Shown here piece after piece: positions 43,958 through 53,707 of a stretch of 64,000 nucleotides of DNA. The translations under genes were made by a program, and so were the position numbers. Every line of letters begins with the position of its first letter. The stretch's first letter is position 1. The notes below the pieces were generated by a model that was not told the origin of the DNA, did no database searches, and was given only the letters and a program-made list of their open reading frames with translations. The DNA is from Haladaptatus sp. R4 (GTDB lineage Archaea; Halobacteriota; Halobacteria; Halobacteriales; Haladaptataceae): NCBI RefSeq assembly GCF_001625445.1, contig NZ_LWHG01000011.1:744001-808000 (forward strand), given 5' to 3'.

Positions 43958-45583
43958 GTGTCTCGAAGTCGCCCCTCCACGGCCACGCTCGCGTGGCTCG
44001 TCCCGCCCCTCCTCGCCAGCCTCATCGTTTTCGCGGCGTACCTGCTGACCCATCCGTACCCCGCCGAGGGCGGCGGCCTGTATCTCGCGATGGCCGACGC
44101 GATTCGCGCTCACGGCTACCGCCTCCCGGCACGGGTCCCGCACTACACGCCGAACGGAATTCCGTTCGGCTACCCGCCGCTGGCCTTCTATCTCGTCGCG
44201 TTCATCCGCGACGGGTTCGGCGTCGGTCCGCTGACGCTGACCCGCTATCTTCCCGGTCTCGTCACCGTCCTGACCGTCGTTCCGGTCTACTTCCTCGGCC
44301 GCGAGGTGTTCGCCGGAACCCCGGATCGAAACCGGCGCGCAGGACTCGCGGCGCTCGTCGTCGCCGTCAGCCCCGCCGTGTTCAAATGGCACCTCTCGGC
44401 TGGTGGCATCGTCCGCGCCCCGGCGTTCCTGTTCACCGTGACGGGGCTGTACGTCGGGATTCGCCTGTTCCGGGAGAAACGACTCGTGTGGGCGGTTGCG
44501 GGAGCGGTCCTGTTCGGCCTGACCTGCCTCACACACCCCTCCTATCCCGTGTTCTTCGCCACGAGCTATTTCGTCTTCTTCCTCGTCTTCGACCGCTCGC
44601 TCGCGGGACTCGCTCGCGGCGCGCTCGTCGCGGCCGGTGGCCTGCTCCTCGCCCTGCCGTGGTGGTGGGGGGTCGTCTCGGTCCACGGAGTCGGCCTCTT
44701 CACCCGAACCGCTGGCTCGCGCCTCGGCATCGGGCAGGGGTTGTTCTGGTTCCCGTCGAAGTTCCTCTACGGCCGTCGCACGCGATTTCTGCCCGTCTGG
44801 CACGTCCTCACGCTCGTCGGCGTCGTCGCGCTCACGCTACGGAAGCGCTACTTCCTTCCGTTCTGGTTCGCCGCGACGGTGGTGATGTTCCCGAAGCCGC
44901 GGTTTCTCATGCTCATCGGCGCGCTCGTCGTTTCCGCGCTCGTGTTCGACTGGCTATCGACCGTCGCGGCGTCGCGGTCGGAAACCGACCGCGGCCGTCT
45001 CTCGGCCGACGGCGGGCGATTGGCGCGCGTTTCGCTCGTGCTCCTCCTGTTGCTTTCGGCCTACGGCGTGGCGACGGGCGGACTGTACGCCAGCAACTAC
45101 GGGTCCATTCCGGCGCGTCCGCTGGATCGATTGCAGCAGGACCCCATGCCATCGTACATCGACGGGGACGACATGACGGCGATGCGGTGGGTGCGGGAAC
45201 GGACGCCCGCCGACGCGACAGTGCTCGTTGCCGGGGACGCGGCCGAGTGGTTCCCGGTGTTCGCAGAGCGGACCGTCGTCGCCTCGCCGTGGGGGGCCGA
45301 GTGGCTCCCGCCCGACCGGCGCGAACGCCAGATCGACCTCTATCGTGAGAGTTCGACCTGCGCGTCGGCGAAGTGTCTCCGGAAACTGCTCGCCCGGGAC
45401 GACGTATCGCCCGATTACGTCTACCTTACGCGGGAAGGGTCACGGAGTTGGATCGCCCGCGAGACGCTGACGACGGCACAGTGGCGGGGGATGTTGGGGA
45501 GGCTAAACGGATCGGCCGGAACGAGCGTCGTCTTTCGAAATCGGGACGTCGCGGTCGTGAAAGTCGAATCGTCTCGGGGATAG
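43958..45583 (+). CDS. Polytopic glycosyltransferase-like membrane protein
   Basis: The GTG at 43,958 gives about 541 residues; a TTG three codons earlier is possible. It has 10-12 helices and a first periplasmic-side loop (HPYPAEGGGLYLAMADAIRAHG, YTPNGIPFGYPPLAFY) with an acidic residue, as in GT39-like ArnT/PMT enzymes. The C-terminal 130 residues form an external domain (AMRWVRERTPADATVLV, SPWGAEWLPPDRRERQIDL) with two Cys. It likely transfers sugar from a lipid carrier. It is not part of an operon. Confidence 0.8.
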   Translation: MSRSRPSTATLAWLVPPLLASLIVFAAYLLTHPYPAEGGGLYLAMADAIRAHGYRLPARVPHYTPNGIPFGYPPLAFYLVAFIRDGFGVGPLTLTRYLPGLVTVLTVVPVYFLGREVFAGTPDRNRRAGLAALVVAVSPAVFKWHLSAGGIVRAPAFLFTVTGLYVGIRLFREKRLVWAVAGAVLFGLTCLTHPSYPVFFATSYFVFFLVFDRSLAGLARGALVAAGGLLLALPWWWGVVSVHGVGLFTRTAGSRLGIGQGLFWFPSKFLYGRRTRFLPVWHVLTLVGVVALTLRKRYFLPFWFAATVVMFPKPRFLMLIGALVVSALVFDWLSTVAASRSETDRGRLSADGGRLARVSLVLLLLLSAYGVATGGLYASNYGSIPARPLDRLQQDPMPSYIDGDDMTAMRWVRERTPADATVLVAGDAAEWFPVFAERTVVASPWGAEWLPPDRRERQIDLYRESSTCASAKCLRKLLARDDVSPDYVYLTREGSRSWIARETLTTAQWRGMLGRLNGSAGTSVVFRNRDVAVVKVESSRG

Positions 45584-45631
45584 CGACCTCGGGGGTGACG
45601 GTGACGACTTCGGCTTCCGCTTTCACGTCGC

Positions 45632-45701
45632 CCGACCACTCATGCCCCGTGCCGTCCGCCTTCCCGTCAACCGACCACGCACGCTCCGTGCCGTCCGCCT
45701 T
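45632..45701 (+). repeat. Two 31-base near-identical tandem copies
   Basis: The units CCGACCAC...GTGCCGTCCGCCTT at 45,632-45,662 and 45,671-45,701 differ at three positions. They lie in the gap between the glycosyltransferase gene and the DUF7344 gene. Confidence 0.7.
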
Positions 45702-45833
45702 GTGACCGATGTCGAATTCGGGGAGGGCTTGTTTCTCCGACGAAGAGTTGTAAACAGACGAATATCTTTTTGCGCTCAGCTACCCAAGGTGTATCGTGCA
45801 CAGGGCAGGGCGGGGGACTGGCAACGTTCGACG

Positions 45834-46358
45834 ATGAGTATCGAACCATCGACGGGACCGGAGCCGATTTCGCGCGACACCGCGTTCGAAATCCTCACGA
45901 ACCCACGGCGTCGGTACGCCCTCTCTTACCTCCGGTCGAAATCGGAGCAGGTCTCCATCGGCGAACTCGCCGAAGCGGTCGCCGCGTGGGAACAGGACAC
46001 CAGCGTCGAACTCGTCTCCTCGAAGGAGCGAAAATCCGTCTACACGTCGTTGTACCAGACGCACCTGCCGAAGATGGCGGATGCGGGCATCATCGTCTAC
46101 GACAGACAGCGCGGGCAGGTGCAACTCAGCGACACCGCGACCGAACTCGACAAGTTCGTCCACCCACCGTCGAGGGGTCGAAACTGGAGTCGATACTACC
46201 TCGCACTCGCCGTTCTCGGGGCGTTCACAATCCTCTGTAATTTCCTCGGAATGTATCCGTTCACCCTCGTGAACGTCCTCGTCTACGTCGGCCTGCTTCT
46301 CGGCGCGTTCGCCGTCCTCTCGGCCGTCAACCTCGAATTCGTTCGACGACGGCGTTAG
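45834..46358 (+). CDS. DUF7344 domain protein with two membrane helices
   Basis: The ATG at 45,834 (MSIEPSTGPEPISRDTAF) gives 174 residues. A winged-helix DUF7344 domain (AFEILTNPRRRYALSYLRSK, KERKSVYTSLYQTHLPKMADAG) is followed by two helices (ALAVLGAFTILCNFLG, LVNVLVYVGLLLGAFAVL) and RRRR. It is the intact paralogue of 28,880-29,546. It is probably a membrane-tethered regulator. The stop overlaps the convergent antiporter gene by 4 bases. Confidence 0.88.
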   Translation: MSIEPSTGPEPISRDTAFEILTNPRRRYALSYLRSKSEQVSIGELAEAVAAWEQDTSVELVSSKERKSVYTSLYQTHLPKMADAGIIVYDRQRGQVQLSDTATELDKFVHPPSRGRNWSRYYLALAVLGAFTILCNFLGMYPFTLVNVLVYVGLLLGAFAVLSAVNLEFVRRRR

Positions 46359-48217
46359 GACTGACACATGGAGATGGTCTCCCTGACGGACTCCTTCCGC
46401 CCGAGGAACGTGACGTGGTCCCCTTTCTGGAGCGTGAACCCCTTGTTCGGGACCTGCGTTTCGCCGTCCCGTCCGACGAGCGCGATGAGGACGCCGTTCG
46501 GCATTTCGGCGTCCAACTCGTCGATGGTTTTACCGACCAGACTTTCGGCGGTGATCTCGATCTCCTGCACGTCGCCGCTCCGCCCGAGTTCCGTCATCCA
46601 GTTCGAGAGCGCCGGGCGTTCGATGACGTTGTCGATGGCCCACGCGGTGGCGAGCGACGAGGAAATCGTCCGGACCCCGAGGTCCTCGAAGGCGTCCACG
46701 TTGTCCGGGTTGTTCGCCCGGGCGATGATGGTCTCCACGTCGAACTTCGACTCGGCGAGTTGTGCGACCAGCAGGTTCACGTCGTCGTCGCCGGTGGCGG
46801 CGACGACGATTTTCGCATTTCCTGCCCCGGACGACCGGAGTACTTCTGTGTCCGTGCCGTCGCCGTCGTGGACGGTGTATCCCTCCTCGCGGGCGGTTTG
46901 CACTATCGTTTCGTCCTGCTCTATCAGCACGACGTTCTCTCCACGGTCTTCGAGGCGTGCGGCGAGCGACCGGCCCACCTTCCCGCCTCCGATGATGAGT
47001 ACGCGCATTGGAATCACGTTCAGATATTCAGCGATAAATCGGGCGAACCCGCCTTCGAGCACGACGGTCACGACGATGACCAGGAAGACGGTGCCGATGA
47101 GCACCGTCGCCGCGTGCTCCGCGTTCGGAATCACGTCGGCCGAGTTACGGATGCGGAAGGCGAACAGGGTCGCGACGGACGCCGGGATGATGCCGCGCGG
47201 GCCGACGAAACTCATGAACAACTTCTCGTCCCGCGTGAACCGCCCGCCCGATGTCGAAATGAAGACGATGAGCGGCCGGATGACGAACATCACGACGAAC
47301 ACGACGATGGCCCCTCCGATCCCGAGCGCGAAGAGGTCTTTCGGCTTGAGTAAGGCCGCCAGCGTGATGAACACGAACGAGAGGACGACCAGCGTGATGT
47401 CCCCCTTGAACTCCTCGATCTTCTCCTCGTAGGGGAGGTCCGCGTTGCCGAGAAGGATACCGGCCGTCGCAACCGCCGCGATGCCGGACTCCCTGGCGAC
47501 GATATCGGCGGCGGCGTAAGCGGTCAACGCGCCGACCAGCACCAACAATCGGGAGTTCTGCGGCGCGTTCCCCGGCGAGAGGTTGAGATGTCGGAGGATG
47601 TACCAGATTATCCCGGCGACGAGGATTCCGACGAGCATGCCGGTTCCGAGGCGGCGAACGAACGACGCGAAGAACTCGCCGACGTGGAACGTGTCCGATC
47701 CGGTGAGAACCAACACCTCGAACATCACGACGGCGAGAATCGCGGCCGTCACGTCGTTGGCGATTCCCTCGGTTTCGAGTGCGGCCGCGACCCTGTCCCT
47801 GACCGGGACGACCGACAGGATCGGCGTGATGACCGTCGGACCGGTCGCGACGAGCAACGACCCGATGAGTAGCGAGAGGTCCCACGGTTGATCGAGCGCG
47901 AACCGGATGACCGTCGCCGTCCCCAACAACGAGATGAGCGCGCCGACGGTGACGAGGCGAATCTGCGCCGACGGTGCCTCCCGTAGCTTGTTCACCTTCA
48001 GATGGAACGCTCCTTCGAAGACGATGATGGCCACGCTCAGTCCCACGATGGACGAGAGCGCGTCACCGAACGCCGACGGATTCAGCAGGTGTAACCCGAC
48101 CGGTCCGAAGACGATCCCTGCCGCGATGAGAAACAACACGCTCGGCACTTGAAACCGATCCGCGAGCACCTGTGAGATGACACCGAGTCCGATGATGGCG
48201 GTGACTATGTACAGCAA
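46355..48217 (-). CDS. Cation:proton antiporter (Kef/NhaP type) with TrkA domains
   Basis: About 620 residues from the TTG at 48,217 (LLYIVTAIIGLGVISQVL); the true start is unclear, since a GTG-containing frame (VSAEA) lies just upstream and out of frame. Residues 1-400 have 12-13 helices of the CPA2/CPA1 exchanger. A Rossmann-type TrkA-N NAD-binding domain (LIIGGGKVGRSLAARLEDRG) and a TrkA-C domain (EIEITAESLVGKTIDELD) follow. It exports Na+ or K+ in exchange for protons, gated by NAD(H) through TrkA. Confidence 0.88.
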   Translation of the reverse strand: MLYIVTAIIGLGVISQVLADRFQVPSVLFLIAAGIVFGPVGLHLLNPSAFGDALSSIVGLSVAIIVFEGAFHLKVNKLREAPSAQIRLVTVGALISLLGTATVIRFALDQPWDLSLLIGSLLVATGPTVITPILSVVPVRDRVAAALETEGIANDVTAAILAVVMFEVLVLTGSDTFHVGEFFASFVRRLGTGMLVGILVAGIIWYILRHLNLSPGNAPQNSRLLVLVGALTAYAAADIVARESGIAAVATAGILLGNADLPYEEKIEEFKGDITLVVLSFVFITLAALLKPKDLFALGIGGAIVVFVVMFVIRPLIVFISTSGGRFTRDEKLFMSFVGPRGIIPASVATLFAFRIRNSADVIPNAEHAATVLIGTVFLVIVVTVVLEGGFARFIAEYLNVIPMRVLIIGGGKVGRSLAARLEDRGENVVLIEQDETIVQTAREEGYTVHDGDGTDTEVLRSSGAGNAKIVVAATGDDDVNLLVAQLAESKFDVETIIARANNPDNVDAFEDLGVRTISSSLATAWAIDNVIERPALSNWMTELGRSGDVQEIEITAESLVGKTIDELDAEMPNGVLIALVGRDGETQVPNKGFTLQKGDHVTFLGRKESVRETISMCQS

Positions 48218-48492
48218 TTGCGCACTCGCGCCTCGGCACTCACTGCTGGCCCTCCATGTACCGGGTAGGAGAGGGTGGACAGTTATAAAATCAATGGAAC
48301 AAACGCGCGACTGCACGGGGTGGGTCACGAATATTGGTGGGCGTTTGTTTCGATCTTCGGAATAAAACGCTCTGTTTGTCAAAAACACGCCCGACAGAGA
48401 AACGGCATTGGTGTTCGGTTTAGGGGGAACTGATATGAATCTAGCTGGAAACTGATTTGTTGTCGGCAATCGATAGCAGCGAACGGGGTCTC

Positions 48493-49644
48493 ATGGGGAA
48501 CGGACATTCGACGCGGCGAGCGGTGCTCGGGTTCGGTAGTGTAGCGGCCGGTGTCGGCATCGTTGGAGGGTTCGGACAACGACCCGAGAGCGACGCCGAT
48601 TGCACGTCCGGCGACGACGGGACGACCGACGAAACGAACGCGCCGGTGGACGTTCGGGGGGCTATCTACTTCCCGTCGCGGGCGTTCAACACGTTCCAGA
48701 TGTGGAACGGCTACGATTCGGACGTCATCGAGCGCGACCTCTGTTATGCGAGTCGTATCAACCTCAACGCGTTACGGGTGTGGTTGAGTTTCGAGGCGTG
48801 GCAACGGGAGCCGACGCGGTTCGGACTCCGACTGGAGCATTTCCTGACGACGGCGGCGGACCACGGGTTGCGGGTGCTGTTGGGCATCTTCGAGGGTATC
48901 GGGACGAATCCAAGCAACCACGCCCTGACGAACAGGGACCCGATCACCGCCCGTCCGGTGTTCTCGCCGTCGCGGAAGATCATGGAGCAGTCGAAACGGT
49001 GGCACCTTCCGCGGGAGTTCATCCGGTGGTTCATGGACCGCTACCGCGACGATTCTCGCCTGTTGGCCATCGAACTCATCAACGAACCGTGTTGGCGGCC
49101 GTGGAAGCTACAGTTCGCACAGGGGATGTTTCGGACGCTGTGGAACCAACGCGGACGGGTGCCGCTATCGGTCGGTTCGACGAACATCGAGAACAACGAG
49201 CAGTATCGAAAGTGGGGGAGCGAGGTGTTCCAGTGTCACAGCAACTTCGGGCGCACGAAGAAGAACTATCGGAACCTGTTGGAGCGTATCGACGCGGCCG
49301 AGCGTCGCTTCGGCCGCCCCATCTGGCTGTCCGAGTGGCAGTGTCTCAAGCCCCCGCGCAAGGGACAGGGAACCCATCCGCCGAACTACTCGTCGCTCGC
49401 GCCGTTGATTCGGCGGGCGGGCGTCGGGAACTTCTTCTGGTCGCTGATGGTCAAACCGGCCTATCAGGTGTACCGCAGGAGACAGGGATTGTTGAGCGGG
49501 ATCTTCCACGAGGACGGCGCGGTCTGGAGTCTGGACGACGCGCGTGCCATCAAGGCCATGTCCGGCGACCCGTCGTTTTCGGGAGAGGAACGTCAGGAGT
49601 GGCCGGAGTGGGCGAAACCGGTCGAGCGGTCGCTGACCGACTAG
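48493..49644 (+). CDS. Tat-exported glycoside hydrolase (GH5-like)
   Basis: The ATG at 48,493 (MGNGHSTRRAVLGFGS) gives 383 residues. The N-terminus has a twin-arginine signal (STRRAVLGFGSVAAGVG). The catalytic domain follows: the acid/base glutamate is in IELINEPCWRPW and the nucleophile glutamate in PIWLSEWQCLK, as in clan GH-A. It likely hydrolyses a beta-linked glycan outside the cell. It overlaps the convergent phosphopantothenate synthetase gene by 4 bases. Confidence 0.82.
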   Translation: MGNGHSTRRAVLGFGSVAAGVGIVGGFGQRPESDADCTSGDDGTTDETNAPVDVRGAIYFPSRAFNTFQMWNGYDSDVIERDLCYASRINLNALRVWLSFEAWQREPTRFGLRLEHFLTTAADHGLRVLLGIFEGIGTNPSNHALTNRDPITARPVFSPSRKIMEQSKRWHLPREFIRWFMDRYRDDSRLLAIELINEPCWRPWKLQFAQGMFRTLWNQRGRVPLSVGSTNIENNEQYRKWGSEVFQCHSNFGRTKKNYRNLLERIDAAERRFGRPIWLSEWQCLKPPRKGQGTHPPNYSSLAPLIRRAGVGNFFWSLMVKPAYQVYRRRQGLLSGIFHEDGAVWSLDDARAIKAMSGDPSFSGEERQEWPEWAKPVERSLTD

Positions 49645-50384
49645 ATATCACGGATCGCTCGCTCGGCGGCGTCGAGCGCTTTCTCGCGGTCGAATTCCGC
49701 GACGATGGATTCCAGTTCTTCGGGCGAGGTGTCCGTGAGTTCGCGGGCGTGTTTCGTCATGTTCGGCAGCGCTCGAATGATGTTGTCGATGATCGGAACC
49801 GCGGCGGTTCGCGGCGAGCGCGAGAGCGGATTGAGGTCGATGACGATTTCGGTTTTGCCCATCTCCGCGAGCGCTTCGGCCCGGTCGCCGTCCTCCAGCG
49901 GAACGAGAACGACGTCCGCGTCGTAGATACCGTCCGCGTCCACCTTCCCGCGTTCGTGTTCCAAGCCCGGAATCCGGGCGTCGGCGGTGAGTCCCTTGAC
50001 GTTCTCCGCGCCGTGCGCGCGCAGGTGGTCGGCGATGGCCCGCATGCGTTCTTCGGTTCGGCCGAACAGGTTGACCTCGATGTCCGCGCCGGTGGCCTCG
50101 GCGAGTTCGACGGTTTCCTTCGGAACGAGCGCCGCCACGTTGCCGTTCACGGAGAGCACGGCGTGGTCGGCGAGGAGCAACTGCGCCGCCGCCGCACGCT
50201 CCGCGTCGTCGGCGCTCGGGAGTGTCGCTTCGCCCAGCAGGTAATCGAACGCCTCGCCGCGCCCTTCGGCGATGAGGCCCTGCTTGCTCGTGACTCCCTT
50301 CTCGACGCCGTCCTCGATGCGGTGTCGCGTGAGAAGCGATTGCTGTCGCGGATGGTCCTCCGGAATCTCTACCTCGTGGCTCAT
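49641..50384 (-). CDS. 4-phosphopantoate--beta-alanine ligase (phosphopantothenate synthetase)
   Basis: The ATG at 50,384 (MSHEVEIPEDHPRQQSLL) gives 247 residues. Signature parts are LADHAVLSVNGNVAALVPKE, NLFGRTEERMRAIADHL and IVIDLNPLSRSPRTAAVPI, which match the archaeal phosphopantothenate synthetase. With pantoate kinase it replaces bacterial PanC/PanK in CoA synthesis. It lies 65 bases downstream of the pantoate kinase gene. Confidence 0.92.
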   Translation of the reverse strand: MSHEVEIPEDHPRQQSLLTRHRIEDGVEKGVTSKQGLIAEGRGEAFDYLLGEATLPSADDAERAAAAQLLLADHAVLSVNGNVAALVPKETVELAEATGADIEVNLFGRTEERMRAIADHLRAHGAENVKGLTADARIPGLEHERGKVDADGIYDADVVLVPLEDGDRAEALAEMGKTEIVIDLNPLSRSPRTAAVPIIDNIIRALPNMTKHARELTDTSPEELESIVAEFDREKALDAAERAIRDI

Positions 50385-50449
50385 GGTCGATATCGGAAAC
50401 GGAGGGTCAAAACAGCCGTGATTTCCCGTTTCTGTGGGCGGTTCGATGC

Positions 50450-51280
50450 TCACTCGATGAGCGTCCGAGCGTGGTGGGTCCGGCACGCGTTCGCGTCGTA
50501 GCCCGCGTCGGAGAGTCCGGAGTCGAGCGCGAACACCGTCTTTCCGAGCATCGCCATCGACGCCCGTCCCCCTTCGTCGTGAACGTCCTCGATGACGTCC
50601 CGAACCTCGTCGGTGAGCAGTTCCGCCCGCTCGGCGAACTCGTTGGACTGTTCCATGAACGTCTCCATCGTCGGTTCGTTCACCAACGCGACGAGCGCCT
50701 CCACGCCCGCCTCCGAAAGCCGGGTCGTGCTCCCCGAGAGGACTTCCGCCGTCGAGAGTTCGCCCAGCGAGAGATACTCGATGTTGGCCCGCGTCGGGAC
50801 CCCATCGAGGCGATTGTGCGCCGGTGCGCCCGGTTCGAGGCGGATGGGAATGCCGCCGCGGGCCTGTGCAACCACGTCACCGAGTCCGGTTCCGGCCTCG
50901 ACTTCCGCCCGGTGTGCGATGGTGACGAGTTCGTTCTCCGAGCGGCCGCCGCCGAACACGTCGTTCGCGGCGAACGCCGTTCCGAGTGCGAGCGCACCCG
51001 AGATTCCGAATCCGGCCCCCAGTGGAAGCGTCGTCTCTGCCGAAATACGGGCCGTCAGGTCGAGGTCGTCCAACACTCGACGCCCGGATTCGACGGCGGC
51101 GAACTCGCCGTTCAGGTCTATACTCGTCTCCGCTGCCGGTTCGACGGTCACGGTGACGCCTTCCGAAAGTGTCAGCCCCGCCCCGCGAGACCCCGCTCGC
51201 TCGGGGTCGTCGTCCTCGTGGATGCTGAAGAACCCCGTGATATGGCCGGGAACGAACGCGCGACCAACCTCGTCGCTCAT
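50450..51280 (-). CDS. Pantoate kinase
   Basis: The protein has 276 residues and is a GHMP kinase: AFVPGHITGFFSIHEDD (sugar-kinase-like start), the P-loop LPLGAGFGISGALALG and the C-terminal GRASMAMLGKTVFAL. It phosphorylates pantoate in the archaeal CoA pathway. Upstream are DUF99 and DUF5786 on the same strand with small gaps, so the four may be one operon. Confidence 0.93.
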   Translation of the reverse strand: MSDEVGRAFVPGHITGFFSIHEDDDPERAGSRGAGLTLSEGVTVTVEPAAETSIDLNGEFAAVESGRRVLDDLDLTARISAETTLPLGAGFGISGALALGTAFAANDVFGGGRSENELVTIAHRAEVEAGTGLGDVVAQARGGIPIRLEPGAPAHNRLDGVPTRANIEYLSLGELSTAEVLSGSTTRLSEAGVEALVALVNEPTMETFMEQSNEFAERAELLTDEVRDVIEDVHDEGGRASMAMLGKTVFALDSGLSDAGYDANACRTHHARTLIE

Positions 51281-51312
51281 ACCTCCCGGTTTCGGCCGAC
51301 GGCGTATAACGG

Positions 51313-51912
51313 TTAAAATTCGTCCGCGTCGTCGCTCCCCGTCTCGTTCCCGTTCGGTCGGACCGTCTCGAAGTCGTCCACGGCGCGGGCCGCCAGTCGC
51401 GCCACGCGAAGGGGTTCGGGACGCCCCCCTTCGGGTGTGAACGCGCGCACGACTTCCGTGGCTTCGTCGGCATCCATTCCGACGTGGCGAACGAACACCG
51501 TTTCGCCGTCCACGGCGATTTCGCGGCGAGGTGGCTGTTTTCGATAGGTCTCCCGGCGTTGGTCGAGTTCGTCGCCCGAAAACTCCGACTCCAGCGATTC
51601 GAGCAGGCCGTCGCTCTCCTCGAAGGTGACGTCGATGACGGGGCGGTCGACGGCATCGTGGAGGCGGTGCATGTCCAGCACGTTGTACCACGCGAGGGCG
51701 ATTCCACTGACCATGACATAGCGCACGTCCTCGCGGTCGAGGCGCTCCACGAGGTCGATTATCGAGTCCGTGAGGTCGGTACCGCCTACCGTACAGGTTC
51801 CAAAAACAAAGCCATCGGTCACCCGGCTTGCGCGGGTAACGACGCCAGCGAGCGTGCTGGTGTCGCGGCGATAGGACTCCGCGACACCGAGCGCTCGAAC
51901 ACCGGATTTCAC
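51313..51912 (-). CDS. DUF99 family protein
   Basis: The GTG at 51,912 (VKSGVRALGVAESYRR) gives 199 residues. Conserved parts are GFVFGTCTVGGTDLTDSII, VMVSGIALAWYN and PVIDVTFEESDG, typical of archaeal DUF99. The fold is nuclease-like (endonuclease V related) but the activity is unproven. It lies one base after DUF5786 and 32 bases before pantoate kinase. Confidence 0.88.
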   Translation of the reverse strand: MKSGVRALGVAESYRRDTSTLAGVVTRASRVTDGFVFGTCTVGGTDLTDSIIDLVERLDREDVRYVMVSGIALAWYNVLDMHRLHDAVDRPVIDVTFEESDGLLESLESEFSGDELDQRRETYRKQPPRREIAVDGETVFVRHVGMDADEATEVVRAFTPEGGRPEPLRVARLAARAVDDFETVRPNGNETGSDDADEF

Positions 51913-51913
51913 G

Positions 51914-52096
51914 CTACTCTTCTTCGTCTTTCATCTCGTTGAGCCGGTTCAACAGCTCGTCGTTCGACGCACCGAACTCGAAGTCGACGCTTCCCTCGTG
52001 GTCGTGTTCAGACGTTTCGACGCCGCTGTCGTCGTCTAAGTCCGCGCTATACTCCTGGTTCTCTTGTTCAGATTCGTCGTAGCTCCCGAAGCCCAT
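51914..52096 (-). CDS. DUF5786 family small acidic protein
   Basis: The protein has 60 residues (MGFGSYDESEQENQEY) and is strongly acidic. It ends in an amphipathic helix (NDELLNRLNEMKDEEE). This is the haloarchaeal DUF5786 family, with unknown function. The spacing of one base to DUF99 suggests cotranscription. Confidence 0.85.
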   Translation of the reverse strand: MGFGSYDESEQENQEYSADLDDDSGVETSEHDHEGSVDFEFGASNDELLNRLNEMKDEEE

Positions 52097-52177
52097 GCGT
52101 TGTATGGTTGGAGCTTCGAACACTAAAAACGCTCGCCGCCCGTCAGAATTTTGGTAGATGGGAGGAAACAGTCCCGT

Positions 52178-52786
52178 ATGCAAGTCGTTAACGTCACTGC
52201 CGACGCCGAGACGTTCACCTGCAACGCCTATCTCGCGCTCGGCGACCGCCCGGTCCTCGTGGATGCCGGGACGATGGACGGCGTCGTGGACGTGCTCCAC
52301 GACTACACGGACATGCTCGATGCGGTCGTCCTTACACATCAACACGGCGACCACGTCGGGGAACTCGACGCCGTACTGGACGAGTTCGACGCGGAACTCG
52401 CGGCCTACGGACCACACCCCCGCCGCGATCAGGCGATTGCGGACGGTGACACCGTCCAAATCGGCGACGAGGAGTTCGAAGCCATCCACACGCCCGGGCA
52501 CGCCGACGACCACCTCTCCTTCGTGAGCGATTCGACCATCTTCAGCGGCGACGTCGTCGTGCACGACGACGGCGCGTTCGACTACGGCAGTTTCGGGCGC
52601 ACCGACATGGCGGGCCAATCCCGCGAGGAACTCATCGAGAGCATCAGCGAAATCCTCGACCGGATGCCGGATTCCGTCGAGCACATGTACGCCGGGCACG
52701 GCGAGGAGTTCCACGGGGATGTACGCGATGTCGTCGAGACTGCGCTGGAGCGGGCGGAGAAGCGGGAGCCAAAGTACCCGGAATAA
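52178..52786 (+). CDS. MBL-fold metallohydrolase
   Basis: The ATG at 52,178 gives 202 residues. Metal motif HQHGDHVGELD (HxHxDH), then HTPGHADDHLSF, SGDVVVHDDG and YAGHGEEFHGD carry the two-zinc ligands of the glyoxalase II-like subgroup. It begins about 80 bases upstream-divergent from DUF5786. Likely substrates are thioesters, but this is not certain. Confidence 0.9.
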   Translation: MQVVNVTADAETFTCNAYLALGDRPVLVDAGTMDGVVDVLHDYTDMLDAVVLTHQHGDHVGELDAVLDEFDAELAAYGPHPRRDQAIADGDTVQIGDEEFEAIHTPGHADDHLSFVSDSTIFSGDVVVHDDGAFDYGSFGRTDMAGQSREELIESISEILDRMPDSVEHMYAGHGEEFHGDVRDVVETALERAEKREPKYPE

Positions 52787-52865
52787 CTTCGAAGACGCCG
52801 TTTCATTGCTGTGTGCTAACACGTTTCACGAGACCTTTTCTCGCCGGTACTCCAGTGTTCGAAGT

Positions 52866-53411
52866 ATGCCCGGACCTACATTTCTACGTGGCGACCGGAT
52901 CGAACTCAGAACGATAGAGGAGGACGACTTGGACTTCCTGCAGGGGACGATGAACGATCCGACCGTCCGCCGATACCTCGGTAGCCGCTCGCCCATCAAC
53001 GGCGAGCAGGAACGGGAATGGTTCGAGGAGCGCGCCTCGGACACCGACGAGGATCACGTCCACCTGCTCATCTGTCGCGGCGAGGAAGTCATGGGGTCGA
53101 TCAGTCTCTACCCGAAGGATTCGACCGGCGTGAACGCCGAAATCGGTATCTCCCTCGCGGAGGGGTTCTGGGGCAACGGCTACGGAACCGAGGCGGCCCG
53201 GCTCATCACCGACTTCGGGTTCCGCGAACGCCGTCACCACCGAGTTATAGCTCGGGTGTTCGAGGGCAACGTCGGTTCCGCTCGTATCTGGGAAAAGCTC
53301 GGCTTCCGCCACGAGGCGACCCACGTCGAATCCGCGTTCCTCGACGGCGAGTACGTGAACGTCGATTTCTTCGCCGTCCTCGAAGACGAGTGGTTCGGAC
53401 GGGACGAGTAG
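52866..53411 (+). CDS. RimJ/RimL-type N-acetyltransferase
   Basis: The ATG at 52,866 gives 181 residues. It starts with the RimJ-like GDRIELRTIEEDDLDFLQ. The acetyl-CoA motif reads ISLAEGFWGNGYGTEAARLI, followed by VFEGNVGSARIWEKLGFRHEA. Probable target is a protein alpha-amine or a small molecule. It follows the MBL gene at 80 bases and ends before rpl40e, which is convergent. Confidence 0.9.
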   Translation: MPGPTFLRGDRIELRTIEEDDLDFLQGTMNDPTVRRYLGSRSPINGEQEREWFEERASDTDEDHVHLLICRGEEVMGSISLYPKDSTGVNAEIGISLAEGFWGNGYGTEAARLITDFGFRERRHHRVIARVFEGNVGSARIWEKLGFRHEATHVESAFLDGEYVNVDFFAVLEDEWFGRDE

Positions 53412-53456
53412 CGATTCGTCTCCCCGTTCGACTCCAACGAAAAACCGCGAAACCGA

Positions 53457-53606
53457 TTATGCGCTGCGCGCTTCCTTGCTCTTCGGGCGGAGCTTGCTGT
53501 AGCCGCATTTGCGGCATTTGTCCGCCTTCTGTGGGTTGCGTGCGTTACAGCGCATGCAAATCATCTTTTCGAGCGTTCGTTTCTCTGCTGCGTCGAAACT
53601 GGCCAT
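53457..53606 (-). CDS. rpl40e: 50S ribosomal protein L40e
   Basis: The protein has 49 residues with a zinc ribbon made of CMRC and CRKC ([18 protein letters not shown]), a basic tail and [12 protein letters not shown] start, all standard for archaeal L40e. Tsr3 lies upstream on the same strand. Confidence 0.95.
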   Translation of the reverse strand: MASFDAAEKRTLEKMICMRCNARNPQKADKCRKCGYSKLRPKSKEARSA

Positions 53607-53707
53607 ACCGTGCGTTTTCGTCCGCGCGCGTTTAAACGTTATTGAGTTACCGCGTCGTTTCCGTCCGCATCGATTCCCCGCGTCGTCCCCGTTCGCCTCC
53701 GTCCGTT

